Shown here piece by piece: positions 8,686 to 16,875 of a stretch of DNA of 64,000 bases. The first letter of the stretch is position 1. The number at the start of each line of letters is the position of its first letter. Position numbers and translations under genes: made by a program. Source of the DNA: WHSW01 sp035296705. Its GTDB lineage: Bacteria; Actinomycetota; Thermoleophilia; Solirubrobacterales; 70-9. Below the pieces are notes generated by a model. It saw nothing but the letters and a program-made list of their open reading frames with translations. It was not told the origin of the DNA and ran no database searches. The stretch lies in contig DATHAL010000041.1 of the NCBI GenBank assembly GCA_035296705.1, forward strand, positions 30,640-94,639. Reading direction: 5' to 3'.

Positions 8686-9875
8686 GCCGGGACCTCGCTG
8701 CCCGCCCGCAGCGCCTCCATGTAGCGGTCGGCGACCATCACGTCGAAGGCGTGGACGTCCACCTCCTCCGCCGAGTACCGGCCGGCCGTGTAGCCGCGCG
8801 TCGCGACTCCCTTCTGCGCCAGCTCACAGACGCGCCAGTCCTGGCGGTTCACCGTGTCCCAGAACCGGACGGCATCGGAGGGATCGAAGTCCGACCGCGC
8901 GATCGTCGCCGGTTCGAAGAACCACTCACAGACCACCTCGGTGCGCCCAGCGGCCCGCGGCCACAGGGTGTGGAGCATCAGATAGTCGGGATGAAGCGAG
9001 ACGAGCGCGTTCGGAAAGAGCGCGAAGTAGAGCACCGTCTCGAGGTCGCGGCCCTCGAGCCCCTCGATCGGCGGTCTCCCGGCGGCGGCGCCGTCGCCGT
9101 TCACCGCCATCGTCCGCGTCCCGTCCCTGAGCGTCATCGAGCCGCCGCACCACTCCCCCTCGCCGACGACCGCGTCGCCGCTCATGTAGTCGCTGAGCGC
9201 CTGCAGCTCCGGGTGCACGCCGGGGCAGTGCAGGCACTCGTTGTAGTTCTCGGCGATCCCCTTCCAATTCGCGGCCACGTCGTAGGTGACCGCGTCCGCG
9301 CGCTCCAGGGTCTCGACCCGGTAGCGACGCAGGTGAGAGAGCAGGTCGCCCACGTGCTCGTCGGGCTCCGGCGCCGCGCCCGAGAGGTCGATCAGGACGA
9401 GCCCGCCGACCACGGCCAGGCGGACCTCGATCAGCCCCCAGCAGGAGAACTCGAAGTCCTCGACGCCGTCCATGTGCGGCGCCGCGCGAAGCTCGCCGTC
9501 GAGCCCGTATGACCACGCGTGATACGGGCAGCGAAGCCGCCGCCGCACCTGGCCCTCGGCCTCGTTGACGATGCGCGCGCCGCGGTGGCGGCATACGTTG
9601 AGGAAGGCCTGCGGCCGCCCGTCCTCCCCGGCGATGACCAGGACGCTGTCCGGCCCGAGCTCGCGGGTGAAGAACTTGCCGGGGGCGTCGACCGCCGAGA
9701 CGTGACCCGCGCAGACCCAGCCGGTGAACAGGTTCTCGAGGTCCCAGGCGAAGACGCCCGGATCGCTGAATGCCCGCGGCGGAAGCATCGTCGCGCGCTC
9801 GAGCGGCTTTCGCGTCAGCGCGATGTCTCGGGGGTCGAGCTCGAGGCTGGCGGTCGAGGGCGGATCGGTGCGCAA
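8682..9875 (-). CDS. Rieske non-heme iron oxygenase, alpha subunit
   Basis: 397 residues. The Rieske cluster ligands are Cys95/His97 (CRHRGA) and Cys116/His119 (CPYHAW). The mononuclear iron site shows the H-x4-H pair His216 and His221 in NECLHCPGVHPEL, with NWK and EN upstream, a pattern of the choline monooxygenase/GbcA/stachydrine-demethylase branch. A quaternary amine or N-methyl compound is a reasonable but unproven substrate. TTG 9875 is chosen because GAGGAGG (complement of 9884-9890) precedes it at good spacing. No ferredoxin reductase is adjacent, so electrons must come from elsewhere. The promoter region is shared with the divergent acyl-CoA dehydrogenase. Confidence 0.9.
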   Translation of the reverse strand: MRTDPPSTASLELDPRDIALTRKPLERATMLPPRAFSDPGVFAWDLENLFTGWVCAGHVSAVDAPGKFFTRELGPDSVLVIAGEDGRPQAFLNVCRHRGARIVNEAEGQVRRRLRCPYHAWSYGLDGELRAAPHMDGVEDFEFSCWGLIEVRLAVVGGLVLIDLSGAAPEPDEHVGDLLSHLRRYRVETLERADAVTYDVAANWKGIAENYNECLHCPGVHPELQALSDYMSGDAVVGEGEWCGGSMTLRDGTRTMAVNGDGAAAGRPPIEGLEGRDLETVLYFALFPNALVSLHPDYLMLHTLWPRAAGRTEVVCEWFFEPATIARSDFDPSDAVRFWDTVNRQDWRVCELAQKGVATRGYTAGRYSAEEVDVHAFDVMVADRYMEALRAGSEVPA

Positions 9876-9937
9876 GGGTCTGGCCTCCTCAATCGGTTTT
9901 GTGCGCCCGCGCGCGCCGCACTGCGCCTCGGGCTTGT

Positions 9938-9955
9938 GTTGACCTTGTAGTCAAC
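9938..9955. promoter_or_regulatory. Shared operator, copy 1: GTTGAC-CTTGTA-GTCAAC
   Basis: Perfect 6-base arms at 9938-9943 and 9950-9955. The left arm contains TTGACC, a good -35 element for the acyl-CoA dehydrogenase, with TACGCT 18 bases downstream as a possible -10; the ATG at 9977 would then be nearly leaderless. The same 16-base core recurs at 13247-13262, which argues for one regulator acting at both places. The site also sits in the promoter region of the divergent Rieske operon. Confidence 0.6.
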
Positions 9956-9976
9956 CGCATGATACGCTGCGCCGAG

Positions 9977-11185
9977 ATGGAGGTCAAGGCGGCTCCTGCC
10001 CGCGAGGCCGTGGCGCCGCGCGCCGACGCGGGTCCGCGCGCGCTTGAGATTCAGGCGCGCGCCCGTCGCTTCGCGGAGGACGTCCTGATGCCGCTCGAGC
10101 AGGAGGCCGAGCGCCGCGGCGGCCGCCTCCAGCGGGAGACGATCGAGACCGTGAGGCGCGAGGCGACCGCGGCGGGCCTTGCCGGTGGGCTGCACGCAGC
10201 CGAGCACGGCGGCCAGGGATGGACGCGGCTTCAGTGGGTGCTGGTCGAGGAGCAGTACGGGCGGACGACGAATGCGATCCACTGGCACGTCCCGAACGCC
10301 TACAACGTCTGGGCGCACGCGTCCGACGCGCAGGTCGACCGCTATCTGCGCCCGGCCCTGCGCGGCGAGCTCAAGGACGCATACGCGGTCACCGAGCGCG
10401 ACGCCGGCTCCGACCCGTCGCGGATCGCCGCCACCGCGGAGCGCACCGAGGCCGGCTTCCGGCTCAACGCCGAGAAGTGGTTCGTCACCTCCGGCGACCA
10501 CGCCGAAGTGATCGTGGTGATGGCGAACCTCATCGAGGACGGCGAGCGGCTGCCGACCCTGTTCGTCGTCGACCGCTCCCGCGACGGGATCGAGGTGGTC
10601 GAGGACCCGGACTTCACGCACAGCTACCCCGACGGCCATCCGACGATCCGGTTCAGCGACGTCGAGCTCGGCCCGGAGGACGTGATCGGTGAGATCGGCG
10701 GCGGCGAGGAGCTCCAGCGCTCGTGGTTCACCGAGGAGCGGCTCGCGATCGCGGCCCGCTGCTGCGGCGCGATGTGGCGTCTGCTCGACGAGACGGTGAC
10801 CTGGGCGACCAGCCGCGAGCAGGGCGGCGCGCGGGTGTACGACCACCAGGGCGTCTCGTTTCCGCTCGCCGATTCGGCGGCCGACGCCGCGGCCGGGCGC
10901 GTGATGACGCTCGCCGTCGCCGAGCTCGCCGACGCCGGCGCCGACCCGAAGCTCGTCCACCACAAGGCGTCGATGGCAAAGCTGTTCATGAGCGAGGCGG
11001 CCTGGCGCTGCGCCGATCGCTGCGTGCAGGCGTTCGGCGGGCGCGGATACCTGCGCTCGAACGTCGCCGAGCGACTTCTTCGCGAGCTCCGCGTCGACCG
11101 GATCTGGGAGGGGACCAGCGAGATCCAGCGGCTGATCGTCGCCCGCGGCCTCGAGAGCCGCGGCGTCGAGGCGATCCTGCACTGA
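9977..11185 (+). CDS. Acyl-CoA dehydrogenase
   Basis: About 402 residues. The flavin and substrate motif AYAVTERDAGSDPSRI and the KWFVTSGDHAEVI strand are the two classical acyl-CoA dehydrogenase signatures, and the C-terminal pattern CVQAFGGRGYLRSN...RIWEGTSEIQRLIVAR is complete. The enzyme introduces an alpha-beta double bond into an acyl-CoA and passes electrons to ETF. ATG 9977 is chosen; ATG 9959 is in frame but would overlap the likely -10. It is followed 4 bases later by an acyl-CoA synthetase, so activation and oxidation of the same acid are likely coupled. Confidence 0.92.
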   Translation: MEVKAAPAREAVAPRADAGPRALEIQARARRFAEDVLMPLEQEAERRGGRLQRETIETVRREATAAGLAGGLHAAEHGGQGWTRLQWVLVEEQYGRTTNAIHWHVPNAYNVWAHASDAQVDRYLRPALRGELKDAYAVTERDAGSDPSRIAATAERTEAGFRLNAEKWFVTSGDHAEVIVVMANLIEDGERLPTLFVVDRSRDGIEVVEDPDFTHSYPDGHPTIRFSDVELGPEDVIGEIGGGEELQRSWFTEERLAIAARCCGAMWRLLDETVTWATSREQGGARVYDHQGVSFPLADSAADAAAGRVMTLAVAELADAGADPKLVHHKASMAKLFMSEAAWRCADRCVQAFGGRGYLRSNVAERLLRELRVDRIWEGTSEIQRLIVARGLESRGVEAILH

Positions 11186-11189
11186 CGCC

Positions 11190-13250
11190 TTGGACCTGAC
11201 GCCCCTGCTCGCGCCGCGGTCGATCGCCGTCGTCGGCGCCACCGACCGCCCGGGCTCCTACGGCGGTAACGTCCTCCGCAACCTCGAGCGGGCCCGCTTC
11301 GAGGGCGAGGTCTGGGGTGTGAACCCAAACCGCGACGAGGCGCTCGGCCGGCGCTGCGTGGCCGAGATCTCCGAGCTGCCGAGTCCGGTCGACGCGCTCG
11401 TCGTCGCAATCCCCGCCCCCGGCGTACCGGCGGCCATCCGCGCCGCCGCCGAGCGGGGCTGCGGGGGCGCGATCGTGCTCTCGGCCGGGTTCGCCGAGAT
11501 CGAGTCGGGGCGCCAGCTCGAGGCCGAGCTGCGCGAGGTCGCGCTCGCGAGCGAGCTGCCCGTGTGTGGGCCGAACGGCAACGGGATCGTCTCGGTCGCC
11601 GCGGGCGCCGCGATCTGGGGCGACGGGCTCGGGCCGCTTGCGGCCGGACCCGTCGCGATGGTCACCCAGAGCGGCAATGCGGGCGTCAACGCGCTCGGCT
11701 CGCGGCGCGCGATCGGGTGGCACACCGTCGTCTCGACGGGGAACCAGGCGGTCTGCGACGCGAGCGACTGGCTCGCAGCGCTCGCGGAGCGCGAGGGGGT
11801 GCGCTCGGTGGCGCTCTTCCTCGAGTCCGATGGTGACGGGGCGAAGCTCGCGGAGGCGCTCGCCGCCTGCGCCGAGCGAGGGATCGGCGTCGCGGTGCTC
11901 AAGGTCGGGATCTCGGCGGCCGGAGCCCACGCCGCCGCCGCGCACACCGGCGCGGTTGCCGGCGACCAGCGCGTGTTCCGCGCCCTGGTCGAGGAGGCGG
12001 GCGCCGCCTGGGCCGAGGACTTCCACGACCTGCTCGAGCTGGCAAAGGCGCTGGCCGAGCCACGGGCGCGGCCGAGCGGCCCGGGAGGCCTCGCGGTGCT
12101 CACCTGCTCGGGAGGCGACTCCGGCGTCGCCGGGGACCGGGCGGCGGAGCTCGGCCTGCCGTTGCCCGAGCTCGGCTCCACGACGCGCGCGCGGCTCGCC
12201 GAGCTGCTCCCCGAAGCGGCGACGATCGCGAACCCGCTCGACTACACGGCGATGATCTGGGGCGACGCCGAGCTCCTGAGCGAGATCGTCGCCACGGTCG
12301 GCGACGACGAGGCGGTCGACCAGCTCCTGCTCCTGTACGACCACCCGGCCGACGCGGACGCCTCCTGGGACGGAGTTCGCGCCGGGCTCGTCGCGGGCGC
12401 CGAGCGGACCGGGGCCGCCGCGCTCGTCGCCTCGACGCTCCCGGACCTGCTCGATGAGCGCGCGGCGCGCGAGCTCTCCGCCCGGGGCCTGCCGGCAATC
12501 GCGGGACTTCGCACCGCGCTCGTCTGCGCGCGGGCGCTGCGCTCGGCGGTCGGCGATCCGGGCCGACTGCGCGCGATCGCCGCCGCAGCGCGGAGCCGGG
12601 CCGCCGGAGGCGACGGCGGCGAGTGGCTCGGCGAGGGGCCAGCGAAGGAGCTCCTCCGCGCGGCGGGGATCGCTGTGGCGGCCGGTACGCAGGTCGAGGA
12701 CCTCGAGGCCTGCACGAGGCTCGCCCACGAGCTCGGCTGGCCGGTCGCCCTGAAGCTGAGCGGCCCCGACATCACCCATAAGAGCGACGTCGGCGGGCTC
12801 GTGCTCGGGATCGCCGACGAGCGCGAGCTGAGGCTCGCCTATGAGCGGCTTCGCTCCGGCCCGGCGGGAGCCGGCGCGGCGATCCTGGTCGAGGAGATGG
12901 TCGCCTCGCAAGCCGAGCTGCTCGTCGCGGCGCGCGGCGACGCGGTCGTCCCCGCGCTCGTCGTCGGCCTCGGGGGCGTCTGGACCGAGGCGCTGGCGGA
13001 CGTCGCCGTGATCCCCCTCCCCGCCTCGCCGGCGCGAGTGGAGGCGGGGTTGCGCTCGCTCCGCGGCGCCGCCGTGATCGCCGGCGGGCTCGCCGACGGT
13101 CCCCTCGCGCTTGGGGCCGCGGCCGAGCTCGCCTCGCGGCTAGGCGAGCTCTTGATCGGCGAGCAGCTCGAGCTGATCGAGCTCAACCCGGTCGCGCTCA
13201 CCACCGAAGGCGCGGTGGCGCTTGACGCGGTCGCTCGGAGCGCGGCTTGA
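11190..13250 (+). CDS. NDP-forming acyl-CoA synthetase (acetate-CoA ligase, fused subunits)
   Basis: 686 residues from a TTG start. Domain order: CoA-binding Rossmann domain (SIAVVGATDRPGSYGGNVLRN, residues about 10-130), succinyl-CoA-ligase-like domain with the phospho-histidine His252 in AAHTGAVAGDQ, and a C-terminal ATP-grasp domain (KLSGPDITHKSDVGGLVLG) ending near NPVAL. Both half-reactions are therefore present in one chain, as in ADP-forming acetyl-/acyl-CoA synthetases. It probably activates the acid that the upstream dehydrogenase oxidises. The stop codon lies inside the second copy of the TTGAC-N6-GTCAA operator. Confidence 0.9.
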   Translation: MDLTPLLAPRSIAVVGATDRPGSYGGNVLRNLERARFEGEVWGVNPNRDEALGRRCVAEISELPSPVDALVVAIPAPGVPAAIRAAAERGCGGAIVLSAGFAEIESGRQLEAELREVALASELPVCGPNGNGIVSVAAGAAIWGDGLGPLAAGPVAMVTQSGNAGVNALGSRRAIGWHTVVSTGNQAVCDASDWLAALAEREGVRSVALFLESDGDGAKLAEALAACAERGIGVAVLKVGISAAGAHAAAAHTGAVAGDQRVFRALVEEAGAAWAEDFHDLLELAKALAEPRARPSGPGGLAVLTCSGGDSGVAGDRAAELGLPLPELGSTTRARLAELLPEAATIANPLDYTAMIWGDAELLSEIVATVGDDEAVDQLLLLYDHPADADASWDGVRAGLVAGAERTGAAALVASTLPDLLDERAARELSARGLPAIAGLRTALVCARALRSAVGDPGRLRAIAAAARSRAAGGDGGEWLGEGPAKELLRAAGIAVAAGTQVEDLEACTRLAHELGWPVALKLSGPDITHKSDVGGLVLGIADERELRLAYERLRSGPAGAGAAILVEEMVASQAELLVAARGDAVVPALVVGLGGVWTEALADVAVIPLPASPARVEAGLRSLRGAAVIAGGLADGPLALGAAAELASRLGELLIGEQLELIELNPVALTTEGAVALDAVARSAA

Positions 13251-14967
13251 CCTTGTAGTCAACCGGACAAGGTGCTACGGTCTGGGCATCGAGCCGGCGA
13301 CCAAAGCACCCGGTCCCCCCGAGGCGAGACCGTCGGCGGCGCGGCCGGGAGGCGGCGAGTACGACGCGATCGTGGTCGGCGGCGGCCACAACGGGCTCAC
13401 CGCGACCGCCTACCTCGCCCGCGCGGGGCTGCGGGTGGTCTGCCTGGAACGGCGCGAGGTCCTCGGCGGCGCCTGCGTGACCGAGGAGCTCTGGCCGGGC
13501 GCACGCGTCTCGCGCGCCTCCTACGTGGTCTCGATGCTGCAGCCGAAGGTCGTCCGCGAGCTCGAGCTGGAGCGCTTCGGCTATCGGGCGATCCCGCTCG
13601 ACCCCGCATACGTGTCGCTCACCGAGCAGGGGCCGATCTTCTTCTTCAGCGAGGTCGAGCGGACCGCGGCCTCGATCGCGCGGTTCTCGCGCCACGATGC
13701 CGAGGCCTACCCCGCCTTCGAGGCACTCTTCGACCGGGTGGCGGAATTCGTCAAGCCGATGATGCTCCGGGAGCCGCCCGCGGTCGGCTCGAGGCACGCG
13801 GGAGACGTGGTCGCCCTACTTCGCGAGGCGGCGCGCATGGCCGGCTTCTCCAAGCGCGCGGTCCACGAGCTCGTCCGCGTGTTCACGATGTCGGTCGGCG
13901 ACCTGCTCGACGATTACTTCGAGCTCGACGGGCTCAAGGGATCGACCGCGTCGAGCGGAGTGGTCGGTGTGTGGGCGGGGCCGCGGACACCCGGCACCGC
14001 CTACAACCTCCTCCACCACGCGCTGGGCCAGTGCGGCGGGATCGAGGGCGCGTGGGGCCAGGTGATCGGCGGCATGGGCGCGATCAGCCAAGCCCTCGCG
14101 CGCTCGGCGGAGTCGGCGGGAGCCGAGATCCGGACCGGTGCCGAGGTCGCGTCGATCGACGTCAGCGGCGGTCGGACGGTCGGCGTGACGCTCGCCGACG
14201 GAACCGAGCTGCGAGCGCCGATCGTCGCCTCCGGCGCGCACCCGAAGCGGACCGTCCTCGATCTCGTCGGCGCCGATCACTTCCCGGCGGAGGTCGCCGC
14301 CGAGATCCGCCGCTACCGGACCCGCGGCGGCTCGGTCAAGGTCAACCTGCTCCTCTCCGAGCCGCCTCGCTACACCGGGGTCAGCGAGGAGGAGCAGCGG
14401 CTGATGATGACCGCCGGCGTCAACGTGTGCCCGTCGATCGACTATCTCGAGCGCGCATGGCAGGACGCCACTCTTGGCAGACCCGCGGAGCACCCGTACG
14501 TCGAGGCGGAGCTGCCGACCGCGGTCGATCGGTCGCTCACCGACGACGGCCGCTGGGTGATGACGATGTTCACGCAGTACGGGCCGCCGGATGAGGCGGG
14601 CTGGCCCGAGGGCGCCCGCGAGCGCTACGCGGACGCCTGCGTCGAACAGCTCGCCCGCTTCGCGCCGAACATCCCGGACGCGGTGCTCGAGCGCGAGGTG
14701 CTCGCGCCACCCGATCTCGAACGGATCTTCGGCCTCGAGGGAGGTTCGATCTTCCAGGGCGAGCAGGGGCTCGACCAGATGGCGTTCATGCGCCCACATC
14801 CGGAGATGGCGCAGTACGCGACCCCGGTGGCCGGGCTTTATTTGTGTGGCGCCGGCACCCATCCCGGCGGCGGCGTCACCGGCTGCTCCGGGCACAACGC
14901 GGCCCACCGGATCCTCAGAGACCGCAGGCGCGCGCGACGGCCGTGGCGCCGGCGGGCGACCGCTTAG
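13222..14967 (+). CDS. FAD-dependent oxidoreductase, phytoene desaturase/PYROXD2-like
   Basis: The conserved part begins with YDAIVVGGGHNGLTATAYLARAG and ends with GLYLCGAGTHPGGGVTGCSGHNAAH, the two FAD-contact regions of the PYROXD2-like family; VCLERREVLGGAC is the second nucleotide-binding strand. The start is uncertain. The only canonical in-frame start near the conserved region is TTG 13222, which overlaps the upstream gene by 29 bases and lies before the operator at 13246. If transcription begins downstream of that operator, a rare start such as CTG 13282 or ATC 13288 would be needed. Substrate unknown; the context suggests the same catabolic pathway as the acyl-CoA genes. Confidence 0.85.
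   Translation: MTRSLGARLDLVVNRTRCYGLGIEPATKAPGPPEARPSAARPGGGEYDAIVVGGGHNGLTATAYLARAGLRVVCLERREVLGGACVTEELWPGARVSRASYVVSMLQPKVVRELELERFGYRAIPLDPAYVSLTEQGPIFFFSEVERTAASIARFSRHDAEAYPAFEALFDRVAEFVKPMMLREPPAVGSRHAGDVVALLREAARMAGFSKRAVHELVRVFTMSVGDLLDDYFELDGLKGSTASSGVVGVWAGPRTPGTAYNLLHHALGQCGGIEGAWGQVIGGMGAISQALARSAESAGAEIRTGAEVASIDVSGGRTVGVTLADGTELRAPIVASGAHPKRTVLDLVGADHFPAEVAAEIRRYRTRGGSVKVNLLLSEPPRYTGVSEEEQRLMMTAGVNVCPSIDYLERAWQDATLGRPAEHPYVEAELPTAVDRSLTDDGRWVMTMFTQYGPPDEAGWPEGARERYADACVEQLARFAPNIPDAVLEREVLAPPDLERIFGLEGGSIFQGEQGLDQMAFMRPHPEMAQYATPVAGLYLCGAGTHPGGGVTGCSGHNAAHRILRDRRRARRPWRRRATA
13246..13263. promoter_or_regulatory. Shared operator, copy 2: TTGAC-CTTGTA-GTCAA
   Basis: Arms TTGAC at 13247-13251 and GTCAA at 13258-13262 flank CTTGTA, the same core and spacer as at 9939-9954, and the identity continues into the following ACCG. 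The copy spans the last codons of the acyl-CoA synthetase and precedes the FAD oxidoreductase. TTGTAG with TACGGT 17 bases further on is a possible promoter. Confidence 0.6.
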
Positions 14968-14974
14968 GCGGGCG

Positions 14975-15352
14975 TCAGTCCGCCGCCGGAATCGGCTCGA
15001 GCACGATCGCCGAGTGGCCCGCGAGCCCGGCGAGCTCGAAGATCTTCATGATCCGCGGCCGCACCCCGCGGATCTTGAGCGTCCCGCCCTGATCCTTGAG
15101 CTGCCACGCCGCCCAGGCGAGCACGGCGATCCCGGACGAGTCGATGAAGCCGCACGCCCGCAGGTCGATCTCGAGATCCCGCTCGTCGTCGATCGCCGCG
15201 ACCAGCACCCCCCGCAGCCTCGGCGCGCTCGCCAGGTCGAGGTCTCCGAACACCGTCACGACGCCCTGCCCGCTCGTCCCGGTGGCAAGGCTCGCCTTGA
15301 ATTTCACCCCCGCAGGGGCGCCCGCTGTTGAGTCCTTGGCCTCTCGTCTCAC
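14975..15352 (-). CDS. STAS-domain anti-sigma factor antagonist
   Basis: 125 residues, a single STAS domain: GVVTVFGDLDLASAPRLR strand-helix, then the phosphorylation loop FIDSSGIAVL with Ser72/Ser73, as in SpoIIAA/RsbV. Such proteins sequester an anti-sigma kinase when unphosphorylated. No sigma factor, anti-sigma kinase or PP2C phosphatase is adjacent, so partners must be encoded elsewhere. A 37-base hairpin lies just upstream (15368-15404). Confidence 0.88.
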   Translation of the reverse strand: MRREAKDSTAGAPAGVKFKASLATGTSGQGVVTVFGDLDLASAPRLRGVLVAAIDDERDLEIDLRACGFIDSSGIAVLAWAAWQLKDQGGTLKIRGVRPRIMKIFELAGLAGHSAIVLEPIPAAD

Positions 15353-15367
15353 GCTTGCTCCGCTAGA

Positions 15368-15404
15368 TGGCGCCTTCTTCGTCCGTGAGACGAAGAAGGC
15401 GCCA
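15368..15404. terminator. Perfect 16-bp hairpin after the putrescine operon
   Basis: Arms at 15368-15383 and 15389-15404 pair perfectly over 16 bases around the loop CGTGA. There is no U-tract on either strand, so it may be a U-less terminator or an mRNA 3'-end stabiliser for the patD transcript, which ends just before it. The right arm shares GAAGAAGGCGCCA with the hairpin at 59681-59717. Confidence 0.6.
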
Positions 15405-15415
15405 CACCAGAAGGC

Positions 15416-16861
15416 CTACGGCTCGATGTTGATCATCACGTGCTTGACCTCGGTGTAGTCCTCGACCGAGTACATCGACATGTCCTTGCCGTAGCCGGAC
15501 TGCTTGTAGCCGCCGTGCGGCATCTCCGACGCCATCGTGATGTGGTTGTTGATCCAGACGGCGCCGAAGCGGATCGCATTGGCGACCCGCAGGGCGCGGC
15601 CGAGGTCGCGGGTCCACACCGAGGCGGCGAGCCCGTAGCGGGTGCCGTTCGCCCACTCGATCGCCTTCTGCTCGTCGTCGAAGCGCTGCACCGTCATCAC
15701 CGGGCCGAAGATCTCGTCCTGGATCATCTCGTCGCCCTGCTCGAGGTTCGCGACCACGGTCGGCTCGTAGTAGAAGCCGGGGAGCTCGGGCTCCTTGCCG
15801 CCGGTGACGACCTCCGCGTGACCGGGCTTGCGCTCGATGAAGCCCTCGATCCGCTCGCGCTGGCGGGCCGAGATCACCGGCCCGAGCGTCGTCTCGGGAT
15901 CGTTGAGGTCCCCCATCTTGTAGCCCCTCGCCTCCTCGGAGAGGGCGTTCACGACGTCGTCGTAGACGTCGCCCGCGGCCAGGATGCGGGTCGAAGCCGT
16001 GCAGTCCTGGCCGGCGTTGAAGAGCCCTGTCGCGGCCACGAATTCGGCGGTCGCCGGGATGTCGGCGTCGTCGAAGATGATCACCGGCGCCTTGCCGCCG
16101 AGCTCGAGGTGGACGCGCTTGAGCGTGTCCGCCGCCGCGCGGGCGATCCACTTGCCGGTCTCGGGCGAGCCGGTGAGCGACACGAAGTCGACGTCCGGGT
16201 GCGTGACGAGCGACGCGCCGGCCGGCTCGCCGTGGCCGCCGATGACGTTGAGAACGCCCGGCGGCAGGATCTCGCCCGCGATCTCGGCAAGCTTGAAGGT
16301 CGAAAGCGGCGTGTTCTCGGCCGGCTTCAGCACCGAGGTGCAGCCGGCCGCGAACGCCGGGCCGATCTTCCACATCGCCATCATCAGCGGGTAGTTCCAC
16401 GGCGTGATCTGCCCGCAGACGCCGATCGGCTCGCGGCGCACGAACGACGTGTGGCCCTCCACGTACTCGTTCGCGGCCTTGCCCTCCATGTTGCGCGCCG
16501 CGCCCGCGAAGAAGCGCAGGTTGTCCGCGCACATCTCGAGCTCCTCGTCGATGAACGCCTGGCGTGGCTTGCCCGCGTCGGCGGACTCGAGGTCGGCGAA
16601 CTCGTCGCCGTGTTCGAGGATCGCGTCCGCGAGCTTCAGCAGGCACTCCGAGCGGTAGCGCGGCGTCGTCACCCCCCACGTCTCGAACGCCTTGCGCGCC
16701 GCGGCTACGGCGCGATCCACATCCTGGGCGTTCGAGACCGGTGCCTGGGCGATCGCCTCGCCGGTCGACGGGTTGATGACGTCCTCGGTCTGCCCGTCGA
16801 CGGGGTCGACGAACTCGCCGTTGATGAAGTTCTGAAGCTTCGTGCCGGTGACGGTTGCCAT
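15416..16861 (-). CDS. patD: 4-aminobutyraldehyde dehydrogenase, PatD-like
   Basis: 481 residues, full-length NAD-dependent aldehyde dehydrogenase. Catalytic Cys287 (NAGQDCTAST), general base Glu253 (LELGGK) and Asn156 (PWNYP) are present. The C-terminal pattern EMPHGGYKQSGYGKDMSMYS matches gamma-aminobutyraldehyde dehydrogenases such as E. coli PatD and separates it from betaine aldehyde enzymes. It would convert 4-aminobutanal, made by the aminotransferase of this operon, to GABA. A strong GGAGAG site precedes ATG 16861, 14 bases after alanine dehydrogenase. The symbol rests on motif and context. Confidence 0.85.
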   Translation of the reverse strand: MATVTGTKLQNFINGEFVDPVDGQTEDVINPSTGEAIAQAPVSNAQDVDRAVAAARKAFETWGVTTPRYRSECLLKLADAILEHGDEFADLESADAGKPRQAFIDEELEMCADNLRFFAGAARNMEGKAANEYVEGHTSFVRREPIGVCGQITPWNYPLMMAMWKIGPAFAAGCTSVLKPAENTPLSTFKLAEIAGEILPPGVLNVIGGHGEPAGASLVTHPDVDFVSLTGSPETGKWIARAAADTLKRVHLELGGKAPVIIFDDADIPATAEFVAATGLFNAGQDCTASTRILAAGDVYDDVVNALSEEARGYKMGDLNDPETTLGPVISARQRERIEGFIERKPGHAEVVTGGKEPELPGFYYEPTVVANLEQGDEMIQDEIFGPVMTVQRFDDEQKAIEWANGTRYGLAASVWTRDLGRALRVANAIRFGAVWINNHITMASEMPHGGYKQSGYGKDMSMYSVEDYTEVKHVMINIEP

Positions 16862-16875
16862 CTTGTTTCTCTCCT

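Noticed and set aside
12100..12498. Arg-rich 132-codon frame antisense to the acyl-CoA synthetase
   Set aside because: Composition is that of a complementary-strand shadow; the sense frame carries all conserved ligase motifs.
15353..15415. Rho-independent terminator with U-tract for the STAS gene
   Set aside because: The hairpin is perfect but lacks a T-run on both strands and lies upstream, not downstream, of the STAS gene.
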